From: Oscillospiraceae bacterium
GTDB taxonomy: Bacteria; Bacillota; Clostridia; Oscillospirales; Ruminococcaceae
NCBI GenBank assembly: GCA_017394475.1
Contig: JAFPYQ010000189.1
Span: 1-7,682 of the forward strand
DNA length: 7,682 bases
Direction: 5' to 3'
Positions 5,881 through 7,682 of this stretch are shown here, piece by piece. Numbering within the stretch: position 1 is the stretch's first letter; each line of letters begins with the position of its first letter. Under the pieces are notes generated by a model, which searched no databases, was not told where the DNA came from, and saw only the letters and a list, made by a program, of their open reading frames with translations. The position numbers and the translations under genes are program-made.

Positions 5881-6327
5881 TCATAGGTGTCCGCTGTGTC
5901 CGGAAGTCACAGTAAAGCGCCTTTGAGAAGGCAGTTTTTCCGGACTGCCGGAATGCTGATCCATGTATTCCAAACGTGGGTCACCTCGCAGAAGGGCGCT
6001 CGGAAACCGCCTGACTGCACGCCGTTGATCTGCACGGATCGGAAGCCGTGCAGTCTCGGCACTTACGTTCTGCATTGCCCGGAAACAAGGCAGTACGTGA
6101 TCATCCGGAAACGGGAAGCAACGGAAAGCTTTCCGGATATCCCCGAAAGGCAGCGGAAAGCCCGGAAGGGAAAAGCCATAAAGCCGTGGAAAAGCTTTTT
6201 GGCAATCTGCAAGACCGTGGAAAAGTCCTGCAGGAGAACTGCTGTGATAACGGCAGTGCAGCCTTGAAAGATTGGAAGCTTTTAAGGCGTGCGTGCATAT
6301 CCTACGGAAGGGGTATGCGATCCTCTG
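5881..6327 (+). ncRNA. Large structured RNA or structured leader, class not recognised
   Basis: A GC-richer island after AT-rich DNA that folds, on the plus strand, as successive hairpins. Pairings I can confirm: 5894-5898/5908-5912 (5 bp); 5930-5935/5944-5949 (6 bp); 5958-5966/5974-5982 (9 bp, two wobbles); 6013-6021/6047-6055 (9 bp perfect, nested GATC stem inside); 6063-6068/6095-6100 with 6076-6079/6089-6092 inside; 6103-6111/6130-6138 (9 bp perfect); 6161-6163/6168-6170 closing a GGAA tetraloop; 6238-6245/6250-6257 (8 bp, GATA loop) with 6228-6231/6258-6261 outside; 6261-6270/6279-6288 (10 bp, one wobble); 6295-6303/6310-6318 (9 bp, ACGGAA loop). GGAA occurs 15 times between 5902 and 6309. 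No frame gives a credible protein. It is downstream of a TTGACA promoter and upstream of a pilin-like gene; no convincing terminator separates them. It does not match tmRNA, RNase P RNA or a riboswitch that I know. Large RNA classes such as ROOL, GOLLD or OLE cannot be excluded by eye. Confidence 0.65.
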
Positions 6328-6349
6328 TTTTAAGTTCTTGTCATAGGTG
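5881..6349 (+). repeat. 9-base direct repeat TCATAGGTG bracketing the structured RNA
   Basis: TCATAGGTG occurs at 5881-5889 and 6341-6349, and both copies are preceded within a few bases by GTTC. The copies lie just outside the first and after the last strong hairpin of the array. They could be structural elements of the RNA, a target-site duplication of an inserted element, or chance. Confidence 0.35.
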
Positions 6350-6371
6350 CAGCAAACCGAGAAGACTTAAA
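6329..6371 (+). promoter_or_regulatory. Hairpin abutting the pilin-like gene's ribosome binding site
   Basis: TTTAAGT (6329-6335) pairs with ACTTAAA (6365-6371) and CTT (6337-6339) with AAG (6362-6364), with one bulged T. GGT/ACC (6346-6348 with 6356-6358) can pair inside. The stem ends on the first base of AGGAGG (6371-6376), which lies 6 bases before the ATG at 6383. The state of this stem could affect ribosome access. There is no T-run after it, so it is not a terminator. Confidence 0.5.
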
Positions 6372-6382
6372 GGAGGAAGGTT

Positions 6383-7682
6383 ATGAATATTAAACGTAAA
6401 CCGTACAGTGCAAAGGGCGCAGTACTCATAATGGTGCTTACTGTTATGTTCGTGCTGATTTTCCTGCTTGCAGGTGCGGTCGCTGTTGTTTACACGAGTA
6501 ATAACCGTGTAATGATGCAGTACGAGGAAAGCCAGGCGTATTATACGGCGAGATCGGTGCTGGAAACGTATAAGAATGCATTACTTAGTGATAATACGGA
6601 TTTGACTGGTGGAACGTATTATTATTATGATACTACAGGTGCATCTCCTGCAATCACAAGTATTCCAAAGGTTAAGCAAGGAAGAGCGCTTGAACTTGAT
6701 CTTTATTCAGTGCCTGTATGTACAGACCCGGCTATAAATCCTCTTATCAGAGCGAGAAAAGACGGAACTGAAAGTTATGATGCGATAACAAAATCCGAGC
6801 CTAAGTTCAATCCTATAAATGTGGTTGATGATACGCTTGATAACAGCTATATGACTAACTTTAAGCAGTATGCTGATCAGTATAGTCAGAAGGTTTACTG
6901 GGATCGTAATGCGAATGACAGCAAATCCAATGTTGTTGATAGAACGTTTACGAATGATAAACATTCTTTTTCGCAGCCGGGTTATAATACTGTAGATGCT
7001 GCTTTTTCAGGACTTACAGGTGATACTATCTGTTATGAACTTGATTCTGATCTTGCCGGTTTTCAGAATGCTGGTACTACCACTGTTGTGAACAAACTTG
7101 CAGACCATGGTTCAAAGATAAGAATGGTAGTACAGGTGCTTTTCAGAGAATATGATAAGTCTACTTTTAGCGGTTACGTTACAGACCCTACGCTGTATAA
7201 TTCTGCAGCAAAGAAATCTGAGCTTCTTGTGAAAAGCGAGAGAGCAAATGATAATTTCTGGATCAGAGTAGTTGTGGAGGTAACTCTAAATGGCGAAGTT
7301 ACCACAACAAGTGCTGAATTTGGCGCGATTCCTGATCCCCCGAAGAGCGGAAAAGGTCAGGCATTGCTTTCAATGGGCGGAGTTACCGGTAATGATATAA
7401 TTTCCGTAATAGGCGGTGTTGCAAGTTTACATGGTAAAGATATATCAAGTAACACCGGTGTTTCGGGTTCTAATGGTTATTGGCTCCAGAATGGTGATGC
7501 GGTTACATCTGGCGATGTATTCCTGATGGGCGATATTGGAAACGCTTCCGGTCCGAAGATCCATCTTGACGGTGACACTAATGCTTTCATTGCAGGTAAC
7601 ATATACATAAAGAACGATAATTTCCTTGCAGCTGATCATGGAGGATACAACTTAGTTTGCGAAGGCTTTGATATCAGCGGAG
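6383..7682 (+). CDS. PilX-like minor pilin / surface protein (partial at right edge)
   Basis: 433 residues are visible and the frame is open to the edge. AGGAGG lies 6 bases before the ATG. The N-terminus is basic (MNIKRKPYSAKG), followed by one hydrophobic helix (residues 13-37, AVLIMVLTVMFVLIFLLAGAV in its core), then NNRVMMQYEESQAYYTARSVLE (residues 40-61; YEESQAYYTARS in the middle). This layout resembles PilX_N-type minor pilins: a short leader ending in Gly, a membrane helix, and an amphipathic helix with QAYYxAxS. The exact prepilin peptidase site is not certain, and no Glu5 equivalent is seen. Residues 65-320 are polar and unrecognised. Residues 325-433 are Gly/Asp/Asn-rich with short beta-like repeats (SGDVFLMGDI, AFIAGNIYIKND), suggesting a beta-solenoid or adhesin-like region. 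Codons favour T endings (GAT, TAT, AAT, CTT) more than in the ribosomal genes. A role in pilus assembly or substrate attachment is inference. Confidence 0.8.
   Translation, partial: MNIKRKPYSAKGAVLIMVLTVMFVLIFLLAGAVAVVYTSNNRVMMQYEESQAYYTARSVLETYKNALLSDNTDLTGGTYYYYDTTGASPAITSIPKVKQGRALELDLYSVPVCTDPAINPLIRARKDGTESYDAITKSEPKFNPINVVDDTLDNSYMTNFKQYADQYSQKVYWDRNANDSKSNVVDRTFTNDKHSFSQPGYNTVDAAFSGLTGDTICYELDSDLAGFQNAGTTTVVNKLADHGSKIRMVVQVLFREYDKSTFSGYVTDPTLYNSAAKKSELLVKSERANDNFWIRVVVEVTLNGEVTTTSAEFGAIPDPPKSGKGQALLSMGGVTGNDIISVIGGVASLHGKDISSNTGVSGSNGYWLQNGDAVTSGDVFLMGDIGNASGPKIHLDGDTNAFIAGNIYIKNDNFLAADHGGYNLVCEGFDISG

Noticed and set aside
5600..5884. Minus-strand frame of 94 codons rich in Phe, Tyr and Ile
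   Set aside because: It is the translation of A-rich DNA read in reverse, lacks a ribosome binding site and crosses the promoter with the G tract.
5887..6267. Open frame of 126 codons within the hairpin-rich island
   Set aside because: It begins with GTG without a Shine-Dalgarno, the protein has no recognisable or balanced composition, and the sequence is explained better by RNA pairing.
6341..6360. Cyclic di-GMP riboswitch suggested by GCAAACC and the pilin context
   Set aside because: Only a few bases match; the rest of the GEMM core and its second stem are absent.
5881..6371. tmRNA, RNase P RNA, or group I/II intron
   Set aside because: No tRNA-like end with CCA, no match to the conserved RNase P core, and no intron domain V or maturase was seen. 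The resemblance is limited to general structure and a few GAAA-type loops.

Overview
The window looks like chromosomal DNA of a low-to-moderate GC Firmicute, most likely a Ruminococcus-type member of the Clostridia. This rests on the gene order infC-rpmI-rplT followed by a SpoU methyltransferase, dprA and topA, on strong AGGAGG-type ribosome binding sites, and on the feel of the protein sequences. No database search was possible, so the genus is an inference.

Bases 1-4670 are a minus-strand housekeeping block. Reading in the direction of transcription, a near-consensus promoter (4642-4670) is followed by a leader with an intrinsic terminator just before infC, as expected for L20-controlled attenuation. 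Then come infC (IF-3), rpmI (L35), rplT (L20), a TrmH/SpoU-family RNA 2'-O-methyltransferase, dprA and the 5' part of topA, which runs off the left edge just before its catalytic tyrosine. Two details stand out: infC may start at ATA, and DprA carries a Lys/Ala-rich linker of nearly 100 residues. Bases 4745-5455 (minus) encode an OmpR/PhoB-type regulator with a normal DNA-binding domain but a receiver that lacks the usual phosphorylation residues. Upstream of it are GTGAAA repeats that could be its own operator.

Bases 5465-6382 hold no convincing protein gene, but they are the most interesting part. An AT-rich stretch ends in a TTGACA -35 box whose spacer to the candidate -10 boxes contains nine consecutive G. 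This is followed by about 450 bases of clearly GC-richer sequence that folds as a chain of strong hairpins (8-10 bp stems, small loops), carries 15 copies of GGAA, and lacks any plausible protein. I interpret it as a large structured RNA, or a very long structured 5' leader, of a type I do not recognise.

At its end a last hairpin abuts the ribosome binding site of a plus-strand gene (6383 to the right edge) whose N-terminus resembles PilX-type minor pilins and whose C-terminal part looks like a beta-rich surface domain. A working model, which is inference only, is that this end of the window is a surface-pilus locus whose expression may be set by a slippage-prone promoter, a large leader RNA and the divergent atypical regulator.
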